Shown here one piece after another: positions 1 to 7,887 of a stretch of DNA of 23,920 nt. The notes beneath the pieces are model-generated. The model was not told the origin of the DNA. It was given only the letters and a program-made list of their open reading frames with translations, and did not search any database. How positions within the stretch are numbered: position 1 is the first letter of the stretch; each line of letters begins with the position of its first letter. Source of the DNA: JBKBUF01 sp046290815 (GTDB lineage: Bacteria; Bacteroidota; Bacteroidia; Cytophagales; Cytophagaceae). The DNA lies in contig JBKBUF010000044.1 of assembly GCA_046290815.1 (NCBI GenBank), positions 1 to 23,920 on the forward strand, given 5' to 3'. The position numbers and the translations under genes were made by a program.

Positions 1-1
1 A

Positions 2-745
2 CCTCCGGCAAGGCTATTCCGAAAAAGCTATATGAGACAGGCTCCCGCTCCCGGCCCAAAGCCAGAGCCGGCAGTAACTGCTCCGGACAGAACCAATGAA
101 TTGATAGAGGAAACCAGGAAAAGGGCAGAGGCGGAGGCCAGAATAAAGTTTCTGGAGGAAAAGCTTTGTCTTATTGAAAACAAAGGATCCAATACCCTGG
201 ACGGCATACCTGCGCAGATCGCAGATCAGGTACAGAGAGCGCTAATGCAGAGAGATTTTGAGCAGTTAAAAAGCGCTCACGATAAGCTGGAGAAAGAATA
301 TGAAAAGCTGGAGAAAAAGCTGGAGGAAAAGGACGAAGAGCTGGAAAAAGTAGAGGAGGAAAACGAGTCTTTGAAAAAGGACCTTGACCTCATGGCCAAA
401 GTAGAAAAGTTTACTCCTGCTATTGTTAACGGACTTTCGCACAAGTTCCCGGGGCAGGCCAAACGCATAGCCGAAGGCCTTTCCGGTCTCTTTTCTGATC
501 AGATATCGCTTCCGGAGGCTGCAGAGCTTTCTCAGGAAGACCAAGAGCTGCTTAACCTGGCAAAACAACTCAATAGCCTGTTTCCTGATAGAAGCGAGTT
601 TCAGGAGGTCCTTGACCTTGTAGTGGCAATATCTAATAAGAAAGGCTTATTGCCTATTATAAAGGAAGTAATACAAAGGGTAATGAACCCTCAGTCTGTT
701 CAACAGCACAATGTTGAGGAGGAATCCTCACAAGAGCAGCAGTAA
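2..745 (+). CDS. Coiled-coil protein, 5' end cut by the window
   Basis: The frame is open to the window edge, so the gene probably starts further left; the first in-frame ATG is at 32. After a Pro/Ala-rich start comes a long Glu/Lys-rich stretch (about residues 20-125 counted from that ATG) with strong heptad character, including runs such as EKLEKKLEEKDEELEKVEEE. This must form an extended coiled coil. The C-terminal third is globular-looking with many Leu and Ser and ends in a Gln/Glu-rich tail. No enzyme motif is visible. It heads the operon of membrane and wall-active proteins, so a structural or scaffolding role in the particle is possible, but I do not recognise the family. Confidence 0.75.
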   Translation, partial: PPARLFRKSYMRQAPAPGPKPEPAVTAPDRTNELIEETRKRAEAEARIKFLEEKLCLIENKGSNTLDGIPAQIADQVQRALMQRDFEQLKSAHDKLEKEYEKLEKKLEEKDEELEKVEEENESLKKDLDLMAKVEKFTPAIVNGLSHKFPGQAKRIAEGLSGLFSDQISLPEAAELSQEDQELLNLAKQLNSLFPDRSEFQEVLDLVVAISNKKGLLPIIKEVIQRVMNPQSVQQHNVEEESSQEQQ

Positions 746-776
746 AACCAGTTTACATCAAACCTATATTATACCT

Positions 777-959
777 ATGAAAAAAGCTATCACAATCGAA
801 ATAGAGGCAAACTCAGAGCTTGAGGCAGCTTCTGCAGCAAAGGCAATTCAAAGTATTGCCGATAAAATGAAAGCATCCGGAGTGATCAAGTTGAATGATA
901 CTTACGAGAAGGATTTTATGATCCGGACAGCAGTAAATAAAAAGCTAGGCATAAAGTAA
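777..959 (+). CDS. Small hypothetical phage protein, 60 aa
   Basis: The protein starts MKKAITIEIEANSELEAASAA. I chose the ATG at 777, preceded by ATACCT, because the upstream in-frame ATG at 711 would overlap the coiled-coil gene and add a Ser/Lys-rich stretch unlike the rest. Other starts in this operon have the same look, with a few pyrimidines just before ATG and no Shine-Dalgarno. The sequence is a short beta strand followed by an Ala-rich amphipathic helix and a basic C-terminus. It has no signal peptide, membrane span or catalytic motif. It sits between the coiled-coil and annexin-like genes in the putative virion operon. I do not recognise it. Confidence 0.65.
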   Translation: MKKAITIEIEANSELEAASAAKAIQSIADKMKASGVIKLNDTYEKDFMIRTAVNKKLGIK

Positions 960-972
960 CCCAATAATATCT

Positions 973-1383
973 ATGAAAAACAATGCAGTACAGAATTTAG
1001 AAAATGCAAAGGCATACCTGATCTATGGTACCATGACAGCTGGCCTTGCTGCTGGATTGTTTTTCGGAGGCCGGTATGTGATCAGAACCATGAGACAGAA
1101 TAGCGTAACCAAAGACACGCTAAACTATGGCTCTGCTGCTTCTTATGCAGCCAGGCTGAAAATGGCTTTTGAAAATGATAATTATTTTGGCTGGGGTACC
1201 GACGAAGAAGTAATATTTCAGGTATTCCGGGAGATAAAAACCCAAAAGGAGTATGAAGCGATCCAGGTTGCTTATGCTGCATTGAATCCCGGAAGGCAAT
1301 TGAATGCTGATCTGAAAGAAGAGCTCTCCTCTGCAGACTTTATGAAGGTAATGAATTATTTATCTATGAAACCATTGAAATAA
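973..1383 (+). CDS. Membrane-anchored protein with an annexin-like repeat, 136 aa
   Basis: Residues 14-36 form a Gly/Ala-rich membrane span followed by basic residues (RYVIRTMRQ), so the N-terminus is probably the anchor. Residues about 58-132 resemble a single annexin-type repeat: GTDE at 75-78, then an amphipathic helix, a conserved Tyr, PGRQL at 107-110 and DLKEELSS at 113-120. Annexin repeats are four- or five-helix modules that bind membranes through calcium, but whether this copy binds calcium or lipid cannot be said from sequence. It lies 3 bp before the peptidoglycan-binding gene, and the shared anchor style suggests both sit in the same membrane, either host or virion. The family assignment is by pattern only. 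Confidence 0.7.
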   Translation: MKNNAVQNLENAKAYLIYGTMTAGLAAGLFFGGRYVIRTMRQNSVTKDTLNYGSAASYAARLKMAFENDNYFGWGTDEEVIFQVFREIKTQKEYEAIQVAYAALNPGRQLNADLKEELSSADFMKVMNYLSMKPLK

Positions 1384-1386
1384 GGT

Positions 1387-2355
1387 ATGGCAACAACTAA
1401 ACGTAAACCGGCAGTTAACAAAACCGCTCAAGGAAAAAAACCTGATCCGAAAAAAATTGTAATAGGCACCCTGGGCGTTGCTGCAGCTGGAGCCGGAGCA
1501 TATTTCCTTTACAAGGCTATCAGTGGCCGGAAAGTAGAAAATAACTACAATGTTACTACTACCTCGATTTCGATACCTTCCCTGCCTCCGGTATCCAAGT
1601 CATTGCCCGTAGGTTCTTTTCCTATAAAATTTGGAGATAAAAACCAAAAAGTACAGACCGTGCAAAATGCACTGATTGCAAAAGGAGGAGCGCCGGCGGA
1701 CCTTATCAGAAAATCAGGAGGGGCGGATGGGATATATGGCAACGGCACCAAGTCAGCATTGGAAGCTGCAGCTTATCCTCTGCTGATCGACGAACAGACC
1801 TTTAATCAGATTGTAGGTACCGGTGCAGGAAATAGTCTATTGCTTTCTTCCGGAACGGACTATAAAAAAATCGCCCAGGATCTTTACGGTTCTCGCAATA
1901 TCGAAACCACCGTTTCCTTACTGAAGGGAATGAAAGATGTAAATGATTACACCGCCGTGAGTGAGGAAATGAAAAAGCATACCAAAAACATGCTTTTTGT
2001 TGCCTATACACTTGTTAACTATCTGTTATCAGTTGCATTCAAAAATGAATCTGATAAGCAGAGGATCAGAAATGAGTTCCTCCGGATGGGCCTCAAATAC
2101 GACGCTCTTTCAGACAAATGGAGCCTTTCCGGCCTTAGTGGACTTGGATATTACAACCATGAAGTACCGGTAGGTCCAGAGCTTATTACCAGAGAGGCCT
2201 TAATGATCAGAGATTCATTTGGCCGCACCAGACAAATCGATAAGAATACTATCCTGGGCAGAGAGCTCTCCAGGGATGACAATGGGATTATGAAGATCCT
2301 TACTATCCAGGATACTGTAATTTATGCTCCTGTGGCACTTTTAAAACCTTATTAA
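1387..2355 (+). CDS. Membrane-anchored peptidoglycan-binding protein, 322 aa
   Basis: A Lys-rich N-terminus is followed by one Gly/Ala-rich span (residues 24-43). After a linker, residues about 80-130 look like a peptidoglycan-binding (PG_binding_1-type) domain: FGDKNQKVQTVQNAL, then GGADGIYGNGTKSALEAA, the usual helix and DG.fG..T...v pattern. The C-terminal 190 residues contain a second hydrophobic helix (about 200-220, LFVAYTLVNYLLSVAF) and a beta-rich end that I cannot assign. No hydrolase motif is visible, so it probably binds rather than cuts the wall. It is the third of four consecutive membrane or wall proteins and is followed after 3 bp by the GH108 muramidase, suggesting a joint role in crossing or lysing the cell wall. 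Confidence 0.75.
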   Translation: MATTKRKPAVNKTAQGKKPDPKKIVIGTLGVAAAGAGAYFLYKAISGRKVENNYNVTTTSISIPSLPPVSKSLPVGSFPIKFGDKNQKVQTVQNALIAKGGAPADLIRKSGGADGIYGNGTKSALEAAAYPLLIDEQTFNQIVGTGAGNSLLLSSGTDYKKIAQDLYGSRNIETTVSLLKGMKDVNDYTAVSEEMKKHTKNMLFVAYTLVNYLLSVAFKNESDKQRIRNEFLRMGLKYDALSDKWSLSGLSGLGYYNHEVPVGPELITREALMIRDSFGRTRQIDKNTILGRELSRDDNGIMKILTIQDTVIYAPVALLKPY

Positions 2356-2358
2356 CCT

Positions 2359-2922
2359 ATGGCCAGCTTTGATCAATTCTATCCGATTTTAGAGCCTAAT
2401 GAAGGTGGTTACGTTTCCGCTGCTACTGCTGCATCCATCGGTGATTCCGGTGGAGAAACCTATAAAGGCGTAGCAAGAAACTATAACCCTACCTGGGAGG
2501 GATGGAAAATCATAGATGCATATAAAGCAGCCAACGGAGGAAAGATTAAGCACAATGCCATAATTCCGGATCCGGTCCTAAATAAAATGGTAAAGGACCT
2601 GGCAAAGAAAAAATATTGGGACGTAATGCGGTTGGATGAAGTCAGAAACCAAAGCCTTGCAAATCTCATAGCAGACTTTGGATTTAACTCTGGTACCGGA
2701 GCGCCGGCAAAGGCAATACAGAGAATCCTGGGCTTAGTCCAGGACGGAGTGATCGGGCCGGTAACCATTAAAGCTATAAACTCAGCTAATCAGAAAACAC
2801 TTTTTGAAAAGCTGAAGGAAGCCAGGATAAATTTTATTAACAGTTCAACCAAGATCCTGGATAAAATAAAACCTCAGCTGGTGGAGAGAGCAGATAGTTT
2901 TTTTTTTCGAGAAGAAAAGTAG
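2359..2922 (+). CDS. GH108-type N-acetylmuramidase (lysozyme)
   Basis: The N-terminus MASFDQFYPILEPNEGGYVS has the GH108 catalytic Glu in the EGGY motif (E15), followed by GDSGGETYKGVARNYNP, typical of the family. GH108 enzymes cleave the MurNAc-GlcNAc bond. Residues about 120-150 (GLVQDGVIGPVTIKAIN) match the C-terminal peptidoglycan-binding domain usually found with it. The frame ends at 2922 just after ten Ts (2898-2907) with the odd tail DSFFFREEK. The -1 frame continues from the T run as a membrane span and stops at 3000-3002, overlapping the next ATG, so the functional product may be a 214-aa membrane-anchored enzyme. The protein has no signal peptide. Function is confident; the true C-terminus is not. 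Confidence 0.85.
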   Translation: MASFDQFYPILEPNEGGYVSAATAASIGDSGGETYKGVARNYNPTWEGWKIIDAYKAANGGKIKHNAIIPDPVLNKMVKDLAKKKYWDVMRLDEVRNQSLANLIADFGFNSGTGAPAKAIQRILGLVQDGVIGPVTIKAINSANQKTLFEKLKEARINFINSSTKILDKIKPQLVERADSFFFREEK

Positions 2923-3002
2923 CCATTGCCTTAGGCATAGGCGCAATCCTGGGAGGCGTGGCATACGCATACAGGGATGAAATTAAAAATTGGCTAAAAT
3001 GA
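2898..3002 (+). other. Out-of-frame membrane-anchor tail of the GH108 gene, after a T10 run
   Basis: Reading the frame beginning at 2898 gives three Phe, then SRRK, then a 16-residue hydrophobic Gly/Ala-rich span (VAIALGIGAILGGVAY), then a charged end (RDEIKNWLK) and a TGA at 3000-3002. That TGA overlaps the ATG of the next gene (2999) as ATGA. This frame is reached from the muramidase by a one-base shift at the T10 tract. A T11 tract would give one continuous 645-bp gene. Transcriptional slippage, programmed -1 frameshifting, recent mutation or a homopolymer sequencing error would all produce this picture. Confidence 0.65.
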
Positions 3003-3673
3003 CACTATCAAAGATCAAAGCGATATTACGAAGCAAAGACTATAAGGTATTCTACAGACCTTATGAGTTAAATATCGTTGGTCTGAGGTCCAAAAATACT
3101 ACGCCCAATACATTCGATGACGAGTTTCACATCTTTTACATAGACGAATTTAAGAAATGGCATTACCATGTTTTTAAAGGTACTACCGATCCTGGCACGT
3201 TCTGGCTCAGGAATCCGGAGTTTCCTAAAGGTACTGCCATCTTAAAAGCGGGCCAGTATGTTGATGCTTATCAGATCGGGTACCATAAAGGCTCAAGACC
3301 AGGACTGATCCAGGCAGGACCGGTAACAGTGATCCGGGATTTCGATAGGGACGATTACCTGGACTTTAAGGGGAAAAAAGAGGAGACCGGGCACTTTGGA
3401 ATAAACATACATGGGCCTTCTGAAAAATCCGGAGAAAAGTATGTAGACAAAGACTCTGCCGGCTGCCAGGTGCCAATGTACAACGTTGATCATATCAAAT
3501 TAATGACACTGGCAGAGAGACACCGCCAGATTTACGGAAACAAGTTTACCTATACGCTTATAGATTTCCGGGCAGCAAGAAGGCTTACAAGGCTCCGGAT
3601 CGCCATGGCACTGTCTTTAATTGCTGCCATCGGCTCAGTTCACTTTACATTCAACAAATCAAAAAATCAATAA
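2999..3673 (+). CDS. L,D-transpeptidase-like protein with C-terminal membrane anchor
   Basis: I chose the ATG at 2999, which overlaps the upstream TGA of the shifted muramidase frame; the TTG at 2990 is a weaker alternative. Residues about 134-158 carry a His-Gly motif (GINIHGPS, H138) followed by DSAGCQVP (C156). This has the HxG...S-x-GC arrangement of the YkuD-type L,D-transpeptidase active site, in which the Cys is the nucleophile. Related folds are used by phage wall enzymes as peptidases. The C-terminus (about 199-218, RIAMALSLIAAIGSVHF) is a membrane span followed by a short basic tail. It neighbours the muramidase and the peptidoglycan-binding protein, so it probably acts on the wall. 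Whether it joins or cuts peptides cannot be decided. Confidence 0.7.
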   Translation: MTLSKIKAILRSKDYKVFYRPYELNIVGLRSKNTTPNTFDDEFHIFYIDEFKKWHYHVFKGTTDPGTFWLRNPEFPKGTAILKAGQYVDAYQIGYHKGSRPGLIQAGPVTVIRDFDRDDYLDFKGKKEETGHFGINIHGPSEKSGEKYVDKDSAGCQVPMYNVDHIKLMTLAERHRQIYGNKFTYTLIDFRAARRLTRLRIAMALSLIAAIGSVHFTFNKSKNQ

Positions 3674-3675
3674 CT

Positions 3676-3870
3676 ATGGGAAAGGAAATAGACTCTGACT
3701 ACTCACAGGTATTATCGAAAGACGCAGAAGGTAATCCTCTGGAAATAGCATACTACAAGGGAGGGCAATATGATCCTTTAACTGAGACTTATTCCGGAGG
3801 AATATGCGTGGGGAAAGAATATTTAAAATATGATGCTGATAACGACTTTGAGCACGAAGCTTCATTGTAA
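3676..3870 (+). CDS. Small acidic hypothetical protein, 64 aa
   Basis: The ATG at 3676 directly follows the stop of the transpeptidase-like gene (3671-3673), in the tight spacing of the operon. The protein is short, acidic and rich in Tyr and Gly, with a centre reading YKGGQYDPLTETYSGGICVG and an acidic end (DADNDFEHEASL). It has no membrane span, signal peptide or recognisable domain. Its place just before the two large adhesin genes could mean a connector or chaperone for them, but nothing in the sequence proves this. Confidence 0.6.
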   Translation: MGKEIDSDYSQVLSKDAEGNPLEIAYYKGGQYDPLTETYSGGICVGKEYLKYDADNDFEHEASL

Positions 3871-3881
3871 ACAATTTTGAA

Positions 3882-5609
3882 ATGAGTAAGAAAATTAAAT
3901 ACACCAAATATCTGCTTAGAAAGGGCCTTCAGGAGATTTTTAAGCTAATAGGAGGCCACAGGCAGGGTGATACTACTGCAGACCGGGACGCTCAGAAAAA
4001 CAAGGCTCCGGGCATGTTCTATTTTTTGAACTTTAAGCTGATTTTCCTCTCTGAAATCCAAACCAACACAGGGTTTCTTACTGTATCGCTTATCAATGTA
4101 GGAAACAAAGTGTATTTCTTCAGTCACTCTCAAATCAGAATTGTTGATGCACTTACCGACACTATTACAAATATTATTGATGTTCCGGAAGCAGCATTGC
4201 TGAGGTATCATGCAAAAGATGAAAACCGGATCTACTTTGTAAAGAACGAAAATACCGGTGGCCAGCTAATGTATCTGAATATAGATACCGAAGAACTTGG
4301 AGTAGAAGAAATAAACGTAGGAACAAACCCGGTTTCCTCTATTTATTTTAAAGGTAAGTTGTACCTGGCAGCCAGGGACAGTAATGAGGTGTTTATAGTA
4401 GACACAGCAAGCTTTACTCTATTGGAAACATTGGCTGTTACAAATCCTTTTAGCTTTGCAGTAGACCCAATAAGGGAAAAGATTTATGCATTTTCATTCA
4501 CAAATACTGCAATAAGAATAATTTCCTATGCATCAAATACCTTGATAGGGACAATTGTATGTGCTTCGGGTACCACTGCAGGACGAATGAGAGACGCGTA
4601 CGTTTTTTTTGATGACAAGATTGTTGGCTTATCCCGAAATACAGGCCATGCGGTAATTATTTCTACCGCCACCGATAGCATCATAACTAACATTGCTGTA
4701 GGTACAACTCCTAGCGATGCTATATTATACTCCTGCAATTTGTTTGTTTGTAATTTTGGGAGCTCCAATGTATCTGTTATTGATCTTTCTGAAAATACTT
4801 TCATTACCAATATTCCCGTTGGTGGCGGACCTGGTGGCGCCGGTGCCATGGAACTATACCAGGATAAAATTTTTGTGCCTTGCCTGCAGGGCTCTGGAGG
4901 CATCTCGATAATTGATGCTGTAGGCCTTAGACAGGAGGCGCATGCAGAAACCAACTCATTGGTAAGAAATATTCTGATACTTGAGGATCTGAAAAAACTT
5001 TATAATTCAGCCTCCAATAGCTTGAATAGTGGTGTTTACCAGATCCAACCCAACCAGGTTTTTTATTTGGCCGGTAACGGTACCGATTGGATAGACATGA
5101 CTCCGGTCCGGAAAGCAGGAGGCATATTGACGGGAGTTATCGGGTATGATTCCGATAGGTCAAAGTGTATGACGGAGTTTAGTATTCCGCATGTTGGATT
5201 TGTGAGGGAAATGATTGCGGAATCGGTTGTTGGTGGAAGCTCAGGGTGGATCGAAATAACAAAAAGTCGTCAAGATTTTTCAGTAGCCGCATCTTCTAAC
5301 ACAATTAATATATATGAACTTCCGGCAGGGGCAAGGTTAGAAGCCGTTGAGTTAGTGCCAACGTCAAGATTTAACGGCGGAGGTGTAACAGATGCGTTTC
5401 TTTCTGTGGGAACAAGTTTTAACCCGTTGAAATTTTCTAGGGAAATTAATGTATATGATATTCCTGCTGATTATGCTTTAATGAGTGTTGTTTCTCACAA
5501 AGTAGGAACTTCTTCTGAACAGGTCGTTGCAAAGCTTACAACATTCGGCGCAAATATCAGTGCACTAACATCTGGCGCAATAACAATAAGACTTAAAATT
5601 TCTACATAA
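3882..5609 (+). CDS. Receptor-binding protein with seven-bladed YVTN-type beta-propeller
   Basis: The 575-aa protein has a basic helical N-terminus (1-50). About residues 75-355 hold seven YVTN-like blades, each of the form KLYLA...NEVFIVDT..FTLLETLAVTNP; I count seven units starting near NKVYFF, NRIYFV, GKLYLA, EKIYAF, DKIVGL, CNLFVC and DKIFVP. Residues about 410-450 (KAGGILTGVIGYDSDRS, then HVGFV) resemble the collar that precedes the head domain in phage fibres. The last 110 residues are a beta domain also present in the 200-aa protein at 13884. I infer a surface fibre or spike that contacts the host, with the propeller as the binding head or a protein-protein platform. It overlaps the next gene by one base (TAATG), implying coupled translation. 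Confidence 0.75.
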   Translation: MSKKIKYTKYLLRKGLQEIFKLIGGHRQGDTTADRDAQKNKAPGMFYFLNFKLIFLSEIQTNTGFLTVSLINVGNKVYFFSHSQIRIVDALTDTITNIIDVPEAALLRYHAKDENRIYFVKNENTGGQLMYLNIDTEELGVEEINVGTNPVSSIYFKGKLYLAARDSNEVFIVDTASFTLLETLAVTNPFSFAVDPIREKIYAFSFTNTAIRIISYASNTLIGTIVCASGTTAGRMRDAYVFFDDKIVGLSRNTGHAVIISTATDSIITNIAVGTTPSDAILYSCNLFVCNFGSSNVSVIDLSENTFITNIPVGGGPGGAGAMELYQDKIFVPCLQGSGGISIIDAVGLRQEAHAETNSLVRNILILEDLKKLYNSASNSLNSGVYQIQPNQVFYLAGNGTDWIDMTPVRKAGGILTGVIGYDSDRSKCMTEFSIPHVGFVREMIAESVVGGSSGWIEITKSRQDFSVAASSNTINIYELPAGARLEAVELVPTSRFNGGGVTDAFLSVGTSFNPLKFSREINVYDIPADYALMSVVSHKVGTSSEQVVAKLTTFGANISALTSGAITIRLKIST

Positions 5610-7492
5610 TGGCATTCACGGAATTAAGGAATAATTTTAGAACCGATTTTTACGCCTCACTTGGAAACAAGCTGTATGATATTCATGCTGGCACAGCAGG
5701 AACTTCATTGAGGTTTCTGAACATTGGCGATTCTATTTTAGATAATATCCCGAAACATTTATACCCAACACTACGAAGAACGTTTGGTGATGCAGGAGCA
5801 TTTGGAAAGAACGCTAACGGCTATGTTACAATCAACGGCTCAGGTTCTTCGGGATACACAACCGTTAACGGAGATTTTACTTATTCGCCTGATGGTTTGT
5901 ACCACACCATAGGTGCGGGAAATACTATTGCATACGCCAGCGGAGTTGGAGCCTCAAATAAGCTTACTTTATTCTATGTCAAAGAGCCGGGCGCGGGAAC
6001 ATTCAAGATTCAGACAGCGGTAAATAATGGTTCGTTCGCAGACGAGACAGGACACACTTTAATAGATGCAGACAACGCAACAATAGACATTGGAGTTATA
6101 ACAATTACTAAGAACGTTTTAGCTAATTATTTAATAAGAGCTTCAGGGCTTAGCGGCACAGTGAAAATATTGGGTGCAATGCTTGAAAATACTTCAAGCG
6201 TAGGGTTTTTTAGCGGTTATATTGGAGTGGGTGGGATTTCAATAGATCAAATCAATTCAACTAATACAAATATTTTAAATGGCCTAATCGGTACAATTGC
6301 GCCGGACCTTGTTTTTGTTGAATGGAAAGAAAACGCTACAAATTTAAGAACTCATTTACCTGATTTTTTAAGCAAACTAAGAACAGCACATCCGGCAGTT
6401 AATATTCTTTTCATAGGATCAACACCTGTTACATCAAACGCTCAAAATAATAACGATCAGTTGGAGCAAAACGAAGTAATGCGTGATTTTGCTATTGCTA
6501 ATAAATTAATGTACTGGGATGGCTATTCTCCTGTAATTGATGAACTATACTTTCAAAATACTTTATCATGGCATGGTGACAATGTTCACCCTTCTGATTA
6601 CTCTAATAAGTACAGAGCTTCAATATTACTTAGAGACCTAGGATTGCTTCAGTCTGTTTACAAGCAAGACGAAAGATTGTTTCAAAGAAGATTTTACAAC
6701 GCCTTTGATAGGTATGATATACGACTAAGAGTTGGGAACGATACAAATGCACTACTTGAAAACAGTATTGAGGTTGATAAGGTAGGACAAAAGCATATAA
6801 CTATTATTTCCCCGAAATCTTCAACAAACTTAGATGCATTTGGAGATACCGCTTCAACCGTTGGTACAATATCACATCCAACGGTTACGCAAATTTACGG
6901 CGCAATGGCAAATATTGCATCTGCATCAAGCGCAAACAGTATTGCTGAGAGAAGTTGTTCAACTGCAAAATTTACAAGAGGACAAAACGGAGACCAAGGT
7001 ATCTGTGGGTATATTTTTAGAGATAGGTTTGCATTCCCTGATGCTTCTTACGGTTCAGGTTCGACAGGCATTAGATTTTGGAGCGGTATGCTGTTGGGGT
7101 CAGCCTCTACAACTGTTGAGTTACAGAATGATGATGCAGCAGTTTCTAATTCACAAAATAGATCAAAAGTTGGATTCTGGTACAACACAAATGTAGGCCA
7201 CACGAATTTTTATATCGCACAAGCCGGGGGCGGAGCTTCAACAAACCTAACAGATACAGGCGTTCCGTTTGAAGTTCAAAAAGTTTATGATGTCTGGATA
7301 TTACAAGAACCTCAGACGGCTAGAATAGCATGGAGGATTTGGAATATTACAGACAAAAAAAGACACAGTGGGTTTATCACCTCCACCCCTCAGTCTACTT
7401 CTTTCTTACGACCAGCAACAGGGTTATGCACCCTTGATGCGGTGAGTAGAAATATCAGAGTTGGGGTTTTAAAATGTGAATCTATATTGTGA
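5609..7492 (+). CDS. SGNH-hydrolase receptor-binding (tail-fibre-like) protein, 627 aa
   Basis: Residues 39-43 read IGDSI, the SGNH block I with nucleophile Ser42. DNVH at 324-327 is block V, supplying Asp and His. Block III is altered (EWKEN instead of GxND). SGNH enzymes are esterases, often deacetylating polysaccharides. The N-terminal region between these blocks contains an inserted beta domain (about 85-195). The C-terminal 250 residues form a beta-sandwich, lectin-like region ending in a run typical of phage tail-spike tips (GFWYNTN, then VYDVWI). I infer an adhesin that binds and de-esterifies a surface glycan of the host. Together with the propeller gene it makes the host-recognition pair. 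Its codon use is more AT-rich than the genes left of about 5,200. Confidence 0.8.
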   Translation: MAFTELRNNFRTDFYASLGNKLYDIHAGTAGTSLRFLNIGDSILDNIPKHLYPTLRRTFGDAGAFGKNANGYVTINGSGSSGYTTVNGDFTYSPDGLYHTIGAGNTIAYASGVGASNKLTLFYVKEPGAGTFKIQTAVNNGSFADETGHTLIDADNATIDIGVITITKNVLANYLIRASGLSGTVKILGAMLENTSSVGFFSGYIGVGGISIDQINSTNTNILNGLIGTIAPDLVFVEWKENATNLRTHLPDFLSKLRTAHPAVNILFIGSTPVTSNAQNNNDQLEQNEVMRDFAIANKLMYWDGYSPVIDELYFQNTLSWHGDNVHPSDYSNKYRASILLRDLGLLQSVYKQDERLFQRRFYNAFDRYDIRLRVGNDTNALLENSIEVDKVGQKHITIISPKSSTNLDAFGDTASTVGTISHPTVTQIYGAMANIASASSANSIAERSCSTAKFTRGQNGDQGICGYIFRDRFAFPDASYGSGSTGIRFWSGMLLGSASTTVELQNDDAAVSNSQNRSKVGFWYNTNVGHTNFYIAQAGGGASTNLTDTGVPFEVQKVYDVWILQEPQTARIAWRIWNITDKKRHSGFITSTPQSTSFLRPATGLCTLDAVSRNIRVGVLKCESIL

Positions 7493-7511
7493 AAAGCTAA
7501 ATGGAATGAAT

Positions 7512-7754
7512 ATGAAATTAATTATTGTAACAGCGGCAAAAACATACAATCTTTTGATTCTTAAAAGTCTTCATGATGAAAATACAAGTAATTCTTTTCG
7601 TCTTTCGGAAATAGAAGGGACTGATTTTTTTAGAGACTTTAAGGAAACTTTCAAAAATGATGATGGGCATCAAATAGATCACCTTAAATCAATGATCGAA
7701 AGTACAGGATTTGATCTTAAAGACTGTTCTAATCCATTTATAATTTTAGAGTAA
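7512..7754 (+). CDS. Small hypothetical protein after the adhesin, 80 aa
   Basis: I prefer the ATG at 7512 (MKLIIVTAAKTYNLL); ATG 7506 and GTG 7476 are also in frame, the last overlapping the SGNH gene. The sequence starts with a hydrophobic beta strand and then becomes mixed and acidic (DFFRDFKETFKNDDGHQIDHL), ending in FIILE. It has no export signal or catalytic motif. A small gene directly downstream of a fibre gene is often a fibre assembly chaperone, but that is only position-based here. Base composition matches the adjacent adhesin, so the two may travel together. Confidence 0.6.
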   Translation: MKLIIVTAAKTYNLLILKSLHDENTSNSFRLSEIEGTDFFRDFKETFKNDDGHQIDHLKSMIESTGFDLKDCSNPFIILE

Positions 7755-7755
7755 T

Positions 7756-7878
7756 ATGTTATCAGGTTTAGAAATTCCTTCACCTTCTCAGGCTAAAGGT
7801 GTACAATCGCCTTTAGGCATCGGATCTTTTGATTTTTCTAAATCTCCTTACCTCTTAATTATTGGGTATTCATTTTGA
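7756..7878 (+). CDS. Possible 40-aa protein or gene remnant
   Basis: An ATG at 7756, one base after the previous stop, opens 40 codons (MLSGLEIPSPSQAKGVQSPL, then GIGSFDFSKSPYLLIIGYSF). Position, tight spacing and ordinary amino-acid mix favour a real small gene. The abrupt hydrophobic end suggests it could be the N-terminus of a longer protein that lost its continuation. I recognise no family. Confidence 0.4.
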   Translation: MLSGLEIPSPSQAKGVQSPLGIGSFDFSKSPYLLIIGYSF

Positions 7879-7887
7879 ATTAATACC

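Noticed and set aside
277..568. Minus-strand ORFs rich in Phe and Ser opposite the coiled coil
   Set aside because: They are the reverse reading of Glu/Lys codons and have low complexity.
4526..4954. 142-codon minus-strand ORF opposite the propeller gene
   Set aside because: It is a shadow of the beta-propeller repeats; no domain or promoter.
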